A DNA stretch of 64,000 bases, taken from NCBI GenBank assembly GCA_965261055.1, contig OZ253440.1, forward strand, positions 992,001 to 1,056,000, written 5' to 3'. Shown piece after piece: positions 45,718 to 55,033 of this stretch. The notes below the pieces were generated by a model, which saw only the letters and a list, made by a program, of their open reading frames with translations, made no database searches and had not been told where the DNA came from. Made by a program: the position numbers and the translations under genes. Positions within the stretch are counted from its first letter, which is position 1; the number at the start of each line of letters is the position of its first letter. This DNA comes from G965261055 sp965261055 [NCBI: Fibrobacteria bacterium]. GTDB lineage: Bacteria > Fibrobacterota > Fibrobacteria > UBA11236.

Positions 45718-46605
45718 ATGTTTTCTTTTTCTGATTTACTCCTGTCCCTAAAAAATATATATCTTCCTTCGTTGGACTATTATTGGAAACAAATTTCTTT
45801 TGACATAGAGCCTTTCTATCTAAATTACTTTATTATTTTCATTCTATTATCCTTAGTTGTCTATGGTTTAGAAGTTATGTTTCCTTGGAGGAAAACACAA
45901 CATAAAATCCGAAAAGGATTTTGGTTAGATTCATTTTATTTAATTTTTAATTTCAGTCTATTCCCCATCTTAATTTTGAGTCCTCTTTCTAAAATCTTAT
46001 TATCGACTCTTCATTATTTAGAAATAAATAGTCTCAATTTTTCCGTCTTTAATTTACAACATTTACCTGAATTCTGGAAAATTGTAATTTTTTTCGTCGC
46101 ATTAGATTTTATCCAATGGTGTGTCCATTATCTATTACATCATATTCCTCTATTATGGAAATTTCATCAAATTCATCATTCTGTAGAAGAAATGGGTTTT
46201 GCAGCTCATTTTCGTTTTCACTGGATGGAGCATATTTTTTACACTCCTATGAAATATACAATCGTTGTTATCCTTGGTGGCTTTGAACCTAAATATATTT
46301 TTATTGTTCATTACTTGAGCATATTTATTGGACACTTAAATCATGCTAACATTTATCTTTCTTACGGACCTTTAAAATATATTCTAAATAACCCTTTTAT
46401 GCACATTTGGCATCATGCAAAAGTTTTACCTAAAGATAAAAGATACGGAGTTAATTTTGGAATTTCCTTAAGTATTTGGGATTACATCTTTAGAACAGCT
46501 TATATTCCAAGGTCAGGAAAAGATATTTCTTTAGGTTTTAAAGATATTCAAAAATTTCCTAATAAATTTTTAAAACAACTGACTTACCCATTCAAAAATC
46601 TTTAA
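45718..46605 (+). CDS. Sterol desaturase/fatty acid hydroxylase family membrane protein
   Basis: A 295-residue di-iron membrane oxygenase with about four transmembrane segments and the histidine boxes HYLLHH, HQIHHS and HIWHH, in the order found in this superfamily. Substrate (lipid or carotenoid) unknown. It ends 5 bases before the convergent M6-like gene. Confidence 0.88.
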   Translation: MFSFSDLLLSLKNIYLPSLDYYWKQISFDIEPFYLNYFIIFILLSLVVYGLEVMFPWRKTQHKIRKGFWLDSFYLIFNFSLFPILILSPLSKILLSTLHYLEINSLNFSVFNLQHLPEFWKIVIFFVALDFIQWCVHYLLHHIPLLWKFHQIHHSVEEMGFAAHFRFHWMEHIFYTPMKYTIVVILGGFEPKYIFIVHYLSIFIGHLNHANIYLSYGPLKYILNNPFMHIWHHAKVLPKDKRYGVNFGISLSIWDYIFRTAYIPRSGKDISLGFKDIQKFPNKFLKQLTYPFKNL

Positions 46606-46610
46606 TTTAT

Positions 46611-49600
46611 TTAGTGAGTCACACCAAATCTTTGGTGAGCCACCTTAACTACTCCATCTGTGAATTTAACTTCTATCGACCCTAAATACACATCTGGTCC
46701 TAGATTATTTAAATTCACTTTAAAGTCGTGCTGTCCAGAAAAAGCAACCGATCCTAAATTTTGAACAAAAACTTCTGATCCCGAAATATCAAATACTTTA
46801 AACTTTAGACTTTGAGCAGGAGCCTCAATATTCAAACGTACTGTTGCTACTTTTCTACGTGACAAAGGGCTAGGATAAAGATAAAAACTTTGAATCTGAT
46901 TATCACTTTCAATAATATTCGGCGTTTTCAATAAAGACTCTGCATCAAAACGAGATTGTCTCTGTTGATTACTCTTTAAATACCGCCAAGACCCTGATTG
47001 ATTTGAATGTAAATTTGTAATATTCCATAAATAAGAGCCTCCCAAAGAAGTTTGACCAAAAAGGTAATATTTCGAATCATTTTCAAAAACAGATATTTGC
47101 ACTGAACTTATTTCATTAGTATCTATAGATGTGCCACCTATTGATAAAGGCCAATCCGAAACAAATGCAGATGAAAAACTTTTATCGTTAGCGTTTATTA
47201 TTGCATTATTGTCTGTTATAGCATTTCCATCTCCATCAATAGCCCAAACCAATCCATTAGATGATGCAAATAAAACAATAGGATCTCTATTAGAATTTCG
47301 ATTCATATAAACAACCAAAGGAGGCGACATAATCAATCTAGAGGAAACTCCTGAAGAAAGACCTTTTAATTGTCTTCCCTGATTTTTATCTACAAAAAAT
47401 ATCCACAATTTCTCTCCTTGATAGGATATAGCTTGTATTCCATTTGGAATAGTAACTAAAATATCAACGAACCCATCGTCGTTAACATCACCTAAAGAAG
47501 CTGGTGTTGAATCATCAAACAGAATGGTATTCGTACCTACAACATTAGAATCTATTCTAGAAAAAAATAGTGGAAAACCATTCATTGTTTCCCCATCTAT
47601 TGTTTTCATCGTCATACTTCCAAAAGACCCTAGTATCAAAATTTCCTCCACACCATCACGATTAAAATCACTTGTCTGTAACGAAAATTTTTCTGTTGGA
47701 AAAGGTAGCTTTTGAGAATTTGAGATAGATGAAACTTTTTGATCATCTAAATTAACCAAAAATATCTGAGCTAAAGAGTCAACAAGAGCAATTCCCCACT
47801 GATTATTATCTAAAGAAATTAAAGCTTGATCTTGATAGTTTCGATTTGGTAACATGATATTTTTGACCTCTTGTAAATTAGCATCATAAGCTAAAAGTTG
47901 TTGATCTTCTACAATCCAAATGAAATCATTGTGAACTAAAGTTGAAGTTTTGGAAGAAGTTATCAGAGAATCTAAATCAAAAGAATGGCTAGATGGAAAT
48001 TCTGTACGATTAAAATTTAATCGATACAATACATTTTTCTGATTTAAAATAATTAAAATAGAATCTTGTAAAACTGCATTTGACTTGATTTCTCCCAATT
48101 TTTCTTTTAGCCCATAAACAAAAACTGTATCCTGAAGATTAAAGTTAGCTTTTAATTTAACATCATCTATATTCTTAAAAATAAGACTATCATTAGCTAA
48201 AAAAACAGGCATCCCTTCTAAGTTATAAAACTGAACAATCCCTGAATCACTAATGGATTGAATTAAAAGGGTATCTCTTAAATTTAAAACTGTGTGATTG
48301 AAGAAACTTGAAGATGGTAAAGAAAAGACTGGCCATTTTGAATTACTAAGCTTTTGTATATTTTTATTTACGTTCCAATTAATTGTTAATGGTATTGTTT
48401 GATTTAAAATCGTTAAAATGGAATCGCCACGAAAAGAACGACTCCTAAAAGAAAAACCACTGCTTGGCATACCAACGCTTAAATTAAAATGCGTACGCCC
48501 CTGATTAAAAGATTGTGTATTTACAAAACTATTAGCACTAATTTGGATAATTGTGTCTATACTAGTCACATTTCCATTTTCCAATTCATGAAAAATATGT
48601 GGTAACATATCAGCACCACTTCCAAAATCTACAACTTCTAAACCTAATGCATTTTGACCAATAGCAGTTAAAGAACGATTGCCATCAGCTTCTATGAGTT
48701 GAATTCCTACATCATTAATAAGTCCATTATTAGATTGATTGACAAAGCCTCTATTTAAATTTCTTTGTACAACTGTATTATTAATTCTCCAAACTAATAA
48801 CCCTGATCCAGGCAAAAATAAATCGTAATCTGATACTCCTGTAATAACACCTCTTGGTTTCTTCAAATTTTTTCTACAGTTATTAACAGAAATACAAAGA
48901 GAATCCAGCAATAGTGAATCTATAAAATTAGCAGATACACGCACAGAATCAGACATCGAAAACTTTGTGTCATTCCCATCTTTTGAGTAACTAAAATAAA
49001 CTGTTAAAGAATCTGAAATTGTTTTTTGTCTGTTCTCAATTAATAAATATTCTTGGTCGTTTAAGGGAACTTGAACGATACTTATTCCTTCGTTTACAAG
49101 AGAATTTTGAACAGTAGATACAGAATACATTCTTTTTTCATCACTTCCAGGGTAGGCTGTTTCAACAGACTCCCAATCCAGAAAAACACGGTGCCAAGCA
49201 GCAAGATGGACTGGAAAAAAACCTGATCCAGCTAATTGTCCAAAATCCATAGCATCAAACAATCCAACTTGAGGAAATCCTTGTTCTTCGTTAAATACAT
49301 TAGGAAGACCTAATTGTCGAGCTATTTGATTAATTAAAATACCATTTATTCCAAAATTAACACCATTTTGTGAAGCACTTTCACTTAAAACCATTACCGA
49401 TTTAATTACTTGACTATCCGAAACGACAACCCCGAAAGAATCTTCTTTCTGAGGCAAAAGAATAGCAGATTGATTGTTGTCAACATTTTTTAAAACATCA
49501 AAATCACTTTCAGAAACAAAAATATCAATTAAATCATTAGGTGTGTCGCCAGCTAATCCAAAATTAGAAGCATCCGTTAAACGAGAATGACCCGCGTGAA

Positions 49601-50129
49601 AGATAAGATAACTTCTTAGTGTATTTAAAGACGGTAAAGGCTCATCAAAAGGATTGTTTTGTAAAACTGTAGCCTTCCTCAATGTTTCTGAAACGAAAGA
49701 AATATATTGTTCCTCTGTTAAAGCATTGAAAGATTCAGCATTTTGCTCTGAAATTTGAGAAGGACTATAAAATGACATCGTTTCAGACAACTGAATAGGA
49801 GCGTCTATTTTTCCTGTACTTACATTAGGTGAAGGAAATAATTTCCACTTAATATACAAACGATTATTCGAAATTCGTTTATAATATGCTCTCGCATACT
49901 CCAAGTGTTTTTCTAAATAAGTTCTATATTGACGAAACCCACTAGGATCTAAAGTATATTGTGTACCACTATCAGAATCAAATAATCCAAAACCCGTCGT
50001 CAATTGATTATCTGGTTCCTCTTTTTTAAATTGCGTGTAAAGAACAAAAATCTCTAGTGTATCTATTTTTCGACCATTAGCAAACAGAGATAAGCATACG
50101 AAAAGTAAAATGCTTAAAAAAAGCTTCAT
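46611..50129 (-). CDS. Large exported M6-peptidase-like protein, catalytic motif lost, FlgD-like C-terminal sorting domain
   Basis: This 1172-residue protein has a signal peptide (LFLSILLFVCLSLFANG) and an M6/immune-inhibitor-A-like domain in the first 350 residues. Where the family has HExxHxLGLPD this protein has NQIARQLGLPN: Asn267, Gln268 and Arg271 replace the catalytic His, Glu and zinc His. The middle contains beta-propeller-like FG-GAP repeats (DFNRDGVEEILILGS; DVNDDGFVDILVTI). The C-terminal 90 residues (LYPSPLSRRKVATVRLNIEA to the end) form a FlgD/type IX-like beta domain. Probably a surface-bound, proteolytically inactive binding protein. Confidence 0.78.
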   Translation of the reverse strand: MKLFLSILLFVCLSLFANGRKIDTLEIFVLYTQFKKEEPDNQLTTGFGLFDSDSGTQYTLDPSGFRQYRTYLEKHLEYARAYYKRISNNRLYIKWKLFPSPNVSTGKIDAPIQLSETMSFYSPSQISEQNAESFNALTEEQYISFVSETLRKATVLQNNPFDEPLPSLNTLRSYLIFHAGHSRLTDASNFGLAGDTPNDLIDIFVSESDFDVLKNVDNNQSAILLPQKEDSFGVVVSDSQVIKSVMVLSESASQNGVNFGINGILINQIARQLGLPNVFNEEQGFPQVGLFDAMDFGQLAGSGFFPVHLAAWHRVFLDWESVETAYPGSDEKRMYSVSTVQNSLVNEGISIVQVPLNDQEYLLIENRQKTISDSLTVYFSYSKDGNDTKFSMSDSVRVSANFIDSLLLDSLCISVNNCRKNLKKPRGVITGVSDYDLFLPGSGLLVWRINNTVVQRNLNRGFVNQSNNGLINDVGIQLIEADGNRSLTAIGQNALGLEVVDFGSGADMLPHIFHELENGNVTSIDTIIQISANSFVNTQSFNQGRTHFNLSVGMPSSGFSFRSRSFRGDSILTILNQTIPLTINWNVNKNIQKLSNSKWPVFSLPSSSFFNHTVLNLRDTLLIQSISDSGIVQFYNLEGMPVFLANDSLIFKNIDDVKLKANFNLQDTVFVYGLKEKLGEIKSNAVLQDSILIILNQKNVLYRLNFNRTEFPSSHSFDLDSLITSSKTSTLVHNDFIWIVEDQQLLAYDANLQEVKNIMLPNRNYQDQALISLDNNQWGIALVDSLAQIFLVNLDDQKVSSISNSQKLPFPTEKFSLQTSDFNRDGVEEILILGSFGSMTMKTIDGETMNGFPLFFSRIDSNVVGTNTILFDDSTPASLGDVNDDGFVDILVTIPNGIQAISYQGEKLWIFFVDKNQGRQLKGLSSGVSSRLIMSPPLVVYMNRNSNRDPIVLFASSNGLVWAIDGDGNAITDNNAIINANDKSFSSAFVSDWPLSIGGTSIDTNEISSVQISVFENDSKYYLFGQTSLGGSYLWNITNLHSNQSGSWRYLKSNQQRQSRFDAESLLKTPNIIESDNQIQSFYLYPSPLSRRKVATVRLNIEAPAQSLKFKVFDISGSEVFVQNLGSVAFSGQHDFKVNLNNLGPDVYLGSIEVKFTDGVVKVAHQRFGVTH

Positions 50130-50137
50130 AGCATTCG

Positions 50138-50512
50138 TTAGAGCACTTCAACTTCTAGGGCTTGTTTGCAACTAACACACATTTTAGCAACTGGTACTAC
50201 CTTTAATCGTTCTTCTGTTATTAATTCTTTACAAACTTGACATTTCCCATAATACCCCTGTTCAATACGAAGCAAGGCCTCTTCTAAATGTTTCAAAAAA
50301 ATTCCTTCTCGACTTACTAATCTGAAAGACTGATCAATATCAATATTCATAGAAGCACTATCTCCTGTTTGATGAGATTGAGTCAACTCACTCGACTCTT
50401 CAGAAAAAGATTCTTCCAAAAACTTAACATGTTCTCTTAATTCTAGTACTTTCTCTTCAATTAATTTTTTAAAAAAATTTAATTGTCTTTTTCCCATTGT
50501 TTTTTTAACCAT
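50138..50512 (-). CDS. DksA/TraR-family zinc-finger protein
   Basis: A 124-residue protein with a coiled-coil first half and the zinc site CQVCKELITEERLKVVP, then MCVSCK, of the DksA/TraR C4 type. DksA proteins tune transcription with ppGpp; conservation of the tip acidic residues cannot be judged here. It is 13 bases downstream of ileS. Confidence 0.85.
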   Translation of the reverse strand: MVKKTMGKRQLNFFKKLIEEKVLELREHVKFLEESFSEESSELTQSHQTGDSASMNIDIDQSFRLVSREGIFLKHLEEALLRIEQGYYGKCQVCKELITEERLKVVPVAKMCVSCKQALEVEVL

Positions 50513-50525
50513 ACCTATAATACTC

Positions 50526-53500
50526 TTAATTTAAATTTTTAATTGAAAATGTAATAAATTCCCCTTCATAAGATATTTCTTCTTGAAAGGATTTTGTCGT
50601 AATTTCTTCTTTTTTATTTAAAAACTGAGAAGACAAAGCTAAAACTTCATCACAAATGTACTTTTGATGATTTTTAGCAACTTCCAGTAAAAACTTAGAT
50701 TCTGAATAAAAATAAACTTCTATATTATCTGTAACTTGTAAACCCATTGTCTTTCGCGTGTTCTGAATACGATTAATATACTCCCTAGCAAGTCCTTCCG
50801 AGATTAAAGCTTCTGACAAAGTTAAATCTAAAGCAACGATAAGCTTTTCGCCTACTTTAACAGACATTCCTTTTGGAAACTTTTTCTCAATAAGAAGATC
50901 ATTGATTCCAAGGGTCCCAAAGTCAGTTTCAAATATATTCCCTTTATATATATCAGCAATTTGAGCATGAGACAGATTCGAAATCATACCAGCAATAGCT
51001 TGCATATTCTTACCCATTCTCTTTCCTAAGGTCTTAAAATTAGCCTTAGCTTCATACTGAATCAAATCTGAATCACCCATAGAAATTAAAACCTGTTTAA
51101 CATTAATTTCATCTTTAATCATGTCAATAGTAGGTAACAACAATTTCTCTCTCTCTGCAGATTCAACGATAATTTTAAGACTTTCTAAAGGTTGCTTATT
51201 TTTAATTTGTCGTTCATTTCGGATTGTTCTGGCTAAATTTACAGCTTCTCGTGTTAACTGAACTTGATATACTAAATTGTGATTGATCTTCTTTTCATCA
51301 CAAACAGGATACTTACATAAATGAACAGAATCAGGTTGCCCTAAATTAAGTTCTCCAACTAAAATTTGATATATTTCTTCACAAAGAAATGGAAGAATAG
51401 GTGCAGCCAATTGACTAAGAGTAACTAGTACTTCATATAATGTACTGTACGCCTGGTTTTTATCATCATCATTTTCTGATTTCCAAAAACGACGACGGGA
51501 ACGACGAATATACCAATTTGTAAGATCATCAATAAATTTAAGAATTGCAGGAACAACCTTATATAAATGATATTGCTCCATCTCCTCTTGAACTTCTTTT
51601 AATAGTAGTTGCAATGTAGAAATAATCCATTGATCCAATACATTCTTAGAATTTATTTTAATCCCTGGTTTCCAAGTTAATTGGTTTTTACTTAAATCAG
51701 CATTTGCATAAGTTACAAACAAATTGAGTGAATTCCATAGTGGCAAAAGAACAGAGCGAATCATTTCTTTTCCACCTTCTTCCGAAAATTTTAAGCTTCC
51801 TGCTTTAACAGCATTAGAATTTATCATAAACAAACGAATAGCATCCGCTCCTATTTTCGAAATAAGAGTATTTGGATCAGGATAGTTTTGCAATCGCTTC
51901 GACATTTTTTGACCATCTTCTGCCAAAATAATTCCATTAATAATCACATTCTTAAATGCTGGCTTTTGCCATAGACTTGCTGAAATAACTATTAAAGTAT
52001 AAAACCAACCTCTTGTTTGATCTAAACCTTCAGCAATAAAATCAGCAGGGAAATTATTTTCAAATTCTTTTTTATTTTCGAATGGATAATGTTTTTGAGC
52101 ATAAGGCATCGAACCAGATTCAAACCAACAATCTAAAACTTCTGAAGTCCTATAATATTTCTTCCCATTAACATCATAAGTTTTTTTATCACTCGTAGAA
52201 ATCACTAAATCATCTACAAAGTGCTTGTGTAAATCCTGTATTTCTTGTTGATTTGCCAGAGCTTTTAATTCATCTATACTACCAACGCAAAGTAAATCTC
52301 CGTCTTTTGCAACCCAAATAGGGATAGGAGTACCCCAAAATCGGTTACGACTTAGATTCCAATCTTTTGCTCCCTCCAACCACTTTCCAAAGCGACCTTT
52401 TTTAACATGATCTGGAACCCAATTAATTTGCTCATTACAATCAATCATCCATTCTTTAAGAGTTTTGGTTATCCCTTCATCAGAAGTAACATTTTGATTT
52501 ACATTTAAAAACCAAGTTTTTACTGCTCTATAAATAAGTGGAACATCCGTACGATAACAATGTGGATAACTATGCACGAAAGTGTCATGTTTAAAAACAG
52601 ATCCAGCCTCTTTGAGATACTTAATAATAGATTTATCTGCTTCTTTTACTGATAGTCCTTTCCATTCTGAAACTTCTTCCGTAAAACGGCATACATCATC
52701 TAAAGGATCAAATAAACCTAAACCTTCTTCTTTTCCAAGATTAAAGTCATCTTCTCCAAAAGAAGGAGCAATGTGCACAAACCCAGTTCCATCTCCATCA
52801 GTAACAAATTTAGCTGCTATAATTGTGTACTGTTTTCCACTTTGCAAAGGTGCATATGAAAATAAAGTTTGATATTTTTTCCCAACAAGATCTTTACCTT
52901 GTTTTGTTTCTAAAACAACTGATTCGTCTTTCGGAAAAACGAAAGATAACTTAGACTCACTCAACCAATATTTTTTCCCACCAACTTCAACAAGTACATA
53001 TTTTATTTTAGCATTGACAGCAATTGCTAAATTACTAGGCAAAGTCCAAGGCGTTGTTGTCCAAACTAAAAAATATTCATCTTTTCCAGATAACTGAAAC
53101 TGAACAGTTAACGAAGGATCTTGACGATCTCTGTAACCTTGATTTGTTTCAAAATTAGATAAAGGTGTTCCCAAACTAGGACTATAAGGCTGTACCTTAT
53201 AACCAGAATAAATTAATTTTTTTTTAAAACACTGTTGAAAAACCCACCATACGGATTCCATGAAAGATAAATCCATCGTTTTATAGTCATCTTCAAAATC
53301 AACCCACCGACCCATACATGTGACTATCGCTCTCCATTCATCGGTATATTTAAAAACAGAACTTCGACAAGCCTCATTAAACTTATCTACACCATAGTCT
53401 TCTATTTCTTGGTTACCTGAAAGTTTTAATTCATTTTGGATTAAGCTTTCTATAGGTAGTCCATGGCAATCCCAACCAAAACGACGCTCTACTTTTTTTC

Positions 53501-53747
53501 CTTTCATAGACCAATAACGAGGAAGAATATCTTTAATTGTTCCTGCTAATAAATGACCGTAATGCGGCAAACCTGTTGCAAATGGAGGTCCATCAAAGAA
53601 AATATATTCAGAATTGGAGTTGGAATCTTCTTCTTTAAATCGTGAAGAATTCAATGATTTTTTGAAAGATAAATTTTGATCCCAAAATTTTAAAATTTTG
53701 TGGTCAAGAGTTTCAAAAGATAGATTTTTATCTAGTAATCGGAACAT
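50526..53747 (-). CDS. ileS: Isoleucyl-tRNA synthetase (type 2)
   Basis: A 1073-residue class I synthetase with signature PHYGHLLAGT (HIGH equivalent), WDCHGLPIE, editing-domain motifs, and KMSKRLQNYPDP (KMSKS equivalent). The KMSKR-L-NYPDP form, the length and the eukaryote-like C-terminus indicate the IleS2 group, which in other species is less sensitive to mupirocin. Confidence 0.95.
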   Translation of the reverse strand: MFRLLDKNLSFETLDHKILKFWDQNLSFKKSLNSSRFKEEDSNSNSEYIFFDGPPFATGLPHYGHLLAGTIKDILPRYWSMKGKKVERRFGWDCHGLPIESLIQNELKLSGNQEIEDYGVDKFNEACRSSVFKYTDEWRAIVTCMGRWVDFEDDYKTMDLSFMESVWWVFQQCFKKKLIYSGYKVQPYSPSLGTPLSNFETNQGYRDRQDPSLTVQFQLSGKDEYFLVWTTTPWTLPSNLAIAVNAKIKYVLVEVGGKKYWLSESKLSFVFPKDESVVLETKQGKDLVGKKYQTLFSYAPLQSGKQYTIIAAKFVTDGDGTGFVHIAPSFGEDDFNLGKEEGLGLFDPLDDVCRFTEEVSEWKGLSVKEADKSIIKYLKEAGSVFKHDTFVHSYPHCYRTDVPLIYRAVKTWFLNVNQNVTSDEGITKTLKEWMIDCNEQINWVPDHVKKGRFGKWLEGAKDWNLSRNRFWGTPIPIWVAKDGDLLCVGSIDELKALANQQEIQDLHKHFVDDLVISTSDKKTYDVNGKKYYRTSEVLDCWFESGSMPYAQKHYPFENKKEFENNFPADFIAEGLDQTRGWFYTLIVISASLWQKPAFKNVIINGIILAEDGQKMSKRLQNYPDPNTLISKIGADAIRLFMINSNAVKAGSLKFSEEGGKEMIRSVLLPLWNSLNLFVTYANADLSKNQLTWKPGIKINSKNVLDQWIISTLQLLLKEVQEEMEQYHLYKVVPAILKFIDDLTNWYIRRSRRRFWKSENDDDKNQAYSTLYEVLVTLSQLAAPILPFLCEEIYQILVGELNLGQPDSVHLCKYPVCDEKKINHNLVYQVQLTREAVNLARTIRNERQIKNKQPLESLKIIVESAEREKLLLPTIDMIKDEINVKQVLISMGDSDLIQYEAKANFKTLGKRMGKNMQAIAGMISNLSHAQIADIYKGNIFETDFGTLGINDLLIEKKFPKGMSVKVGEKLIVALDLTLSEALISEGLAREYINRIQNTRKTMGLQVTDNIEVYFYSESKFLLEVAKNHQKYICDEVLALSSQFLNKKEEITTKSFQEEISYEGEFITFSIKNLN

Positions 53748-53769
53748 ATATGATTTTAGGAAAAATGAA

Positions 53770-54594
53770 TTATAATTGTTGTAAGAATGACTTAATTAAC
53801 AAAGTCAAATTTGGTTCAGTGACTTTAGCTGTTGCTATTATTTTGGAAATATCAGCAACTTCCAATGTTTCAGGAAAACATTCATCTGTAATAATACCTA
53901 AAGTTAAAACCTTAAGATTAGCTTGAGCAGCAACAATTACTTCTGGAACCGTTGACATTCCAATAGCATCTGCTCCTATAATTTGCAACATGCGATATTC
54001 AGCCGCTGTTTCTAAACAGGGACCAGTCATTGCCGCGTAAACACCTTCTTTTAGAGCTATTTTTTGTTTTACTGCAATCTCTTTCATTTGTTTTAAGTAC
54101 TCTGGATAATAAGCACGACTCATATCTGGAAAACGTAATCCAAAACGATGATCTGTCACTCCTATTAAAGGATTCTGACCTAACAAATTAATGTGATCTC
54201 TGACAAGAAGGATATCACCTGCTTTAAAATCGGAGTTAACAGTTCCACAAGCATTTGAAATAACTAATGATTCAATACCCAAAGCCTTCATAACTCGAAC
54301 TGGAAAAGTAATTTGTTGAACCGTATATCCTTCATAAAGATGGAATCGACCATTCATCATAATTATTTTTTGATTAGCAAGAGTTCCTATTAGAATTTCA
54401 CCTTGGTGAAATTCAACTGTAGAGTGGATAAAATACGGAATACTATCATAAGGTATTCTTACCTTTACTTGCAACTCTTCCGCCAACCTTCCTAAGCCAG
54501 TCCCTAAGATAATTCCTACTTCAAACTCTGTTTGCTTTGTTTGAGAAAGAATATACTGCTTAGCTTCTTCTACTTGACTAAATAAATCTTGCAT
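53770..54594 (-). CDS. Purine nucleoside phosphorylase (trimeric class)
   Basis: A 274-residue phosphorylase with IILGTGLGRLAEEL (phosphate loop), GRFHLYEGYT, NACGTVNSDF and the base-binding AMTGPCLETAAEYRMLQIIG followed by AIGMSTVPE. It splits (deoxy)inosine or guanosine for salvage, linking with hpt. Located between ileS and gcvH on one strand. Confidence 0.93.
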   Translation of the reverse strand: MQDLFSQVEEAKQYILSQTKQTEFEVGIILGTGLGRLAEELQVKVRIPYDSIPYFIHSTVEFHQGEILIGTLANQKIIMMNGRFHLYEGYTVQQITFPVRVMKALGIESLVISNACGTVNSDFKAGDILLVRDHINLLGQNPLIGVTDHRFGLRFPDMSRAYYPEYLKQMKEIAVKQKIALKEGVYAAMTGPCLETAAEYRMLQIIGADAIGMSTVPEVIVAAQANLKVLTLGIITDECFPETLEVADISKIIATAKVTEPNLTLLIKSFLQQL

Positions 54595-54608
54595 AAATTC
54601 TTTAATTA

Positions 54609-54986
54609 TTATTGACCAATATGGGCTAAATAACCTTTAAAGTCAAGTAATGAGTTCTCACCTAAAGTGGTAAATTTAATTTTGGCAATCCATCCCTTTT
54701 CATAGGGGCTTTTATTAATAATTTCAGCTTCGTCTTCTAATATTGTATTAACTTCCACAACTTCACCTAGACAAGGACTATAAAGAATTGCTACTGTTTT
54801 AACAGCTTCAATTGTACTAAACTCACCACCTATTTCTAATTTTGAACCAACTTCAGGTAATTCCAAAAAAATAATATCACCTAGTTCTTTTTGAGCGTGA
54901 TCCGTAATTCCAAGAGTAATAATATCACCATCTATTTTCACCCATTCATGAGTATTTGTATAACTTAAATTTTCGGGAATATTCAT
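54609..54986 (-). CDS. gcvH: Glycine cleavage system H protein
   Basis: A 125-residue lipoyl carrier with the lipoylation site FSTIEAVKTVAILYSP (Lys in E-A-V-K) and the start YTNTHEWVKIDGDIITLGIT. It shuttles aminomethyl groups between GcvP and GcvT; neither gene is in the window. Confidence 0.94.
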   Translation of the reverse strand: MNIPENLSYTNTHEWVKIDGDIITLGITDHAQKELGDIIFLELPEVGSKLEIGGEFSTIEAVKTVAILYSPCLGEVVEVNTILEDEAEIINKSPYEKGWIAKIKFTTLGENSLLDFKGYLAHIGQ

Positions 54987-55033
54987 ACCTTCTCCTAATT
55001 AAAGAAACCAAATATAGAAAAAAACTGATTAAT

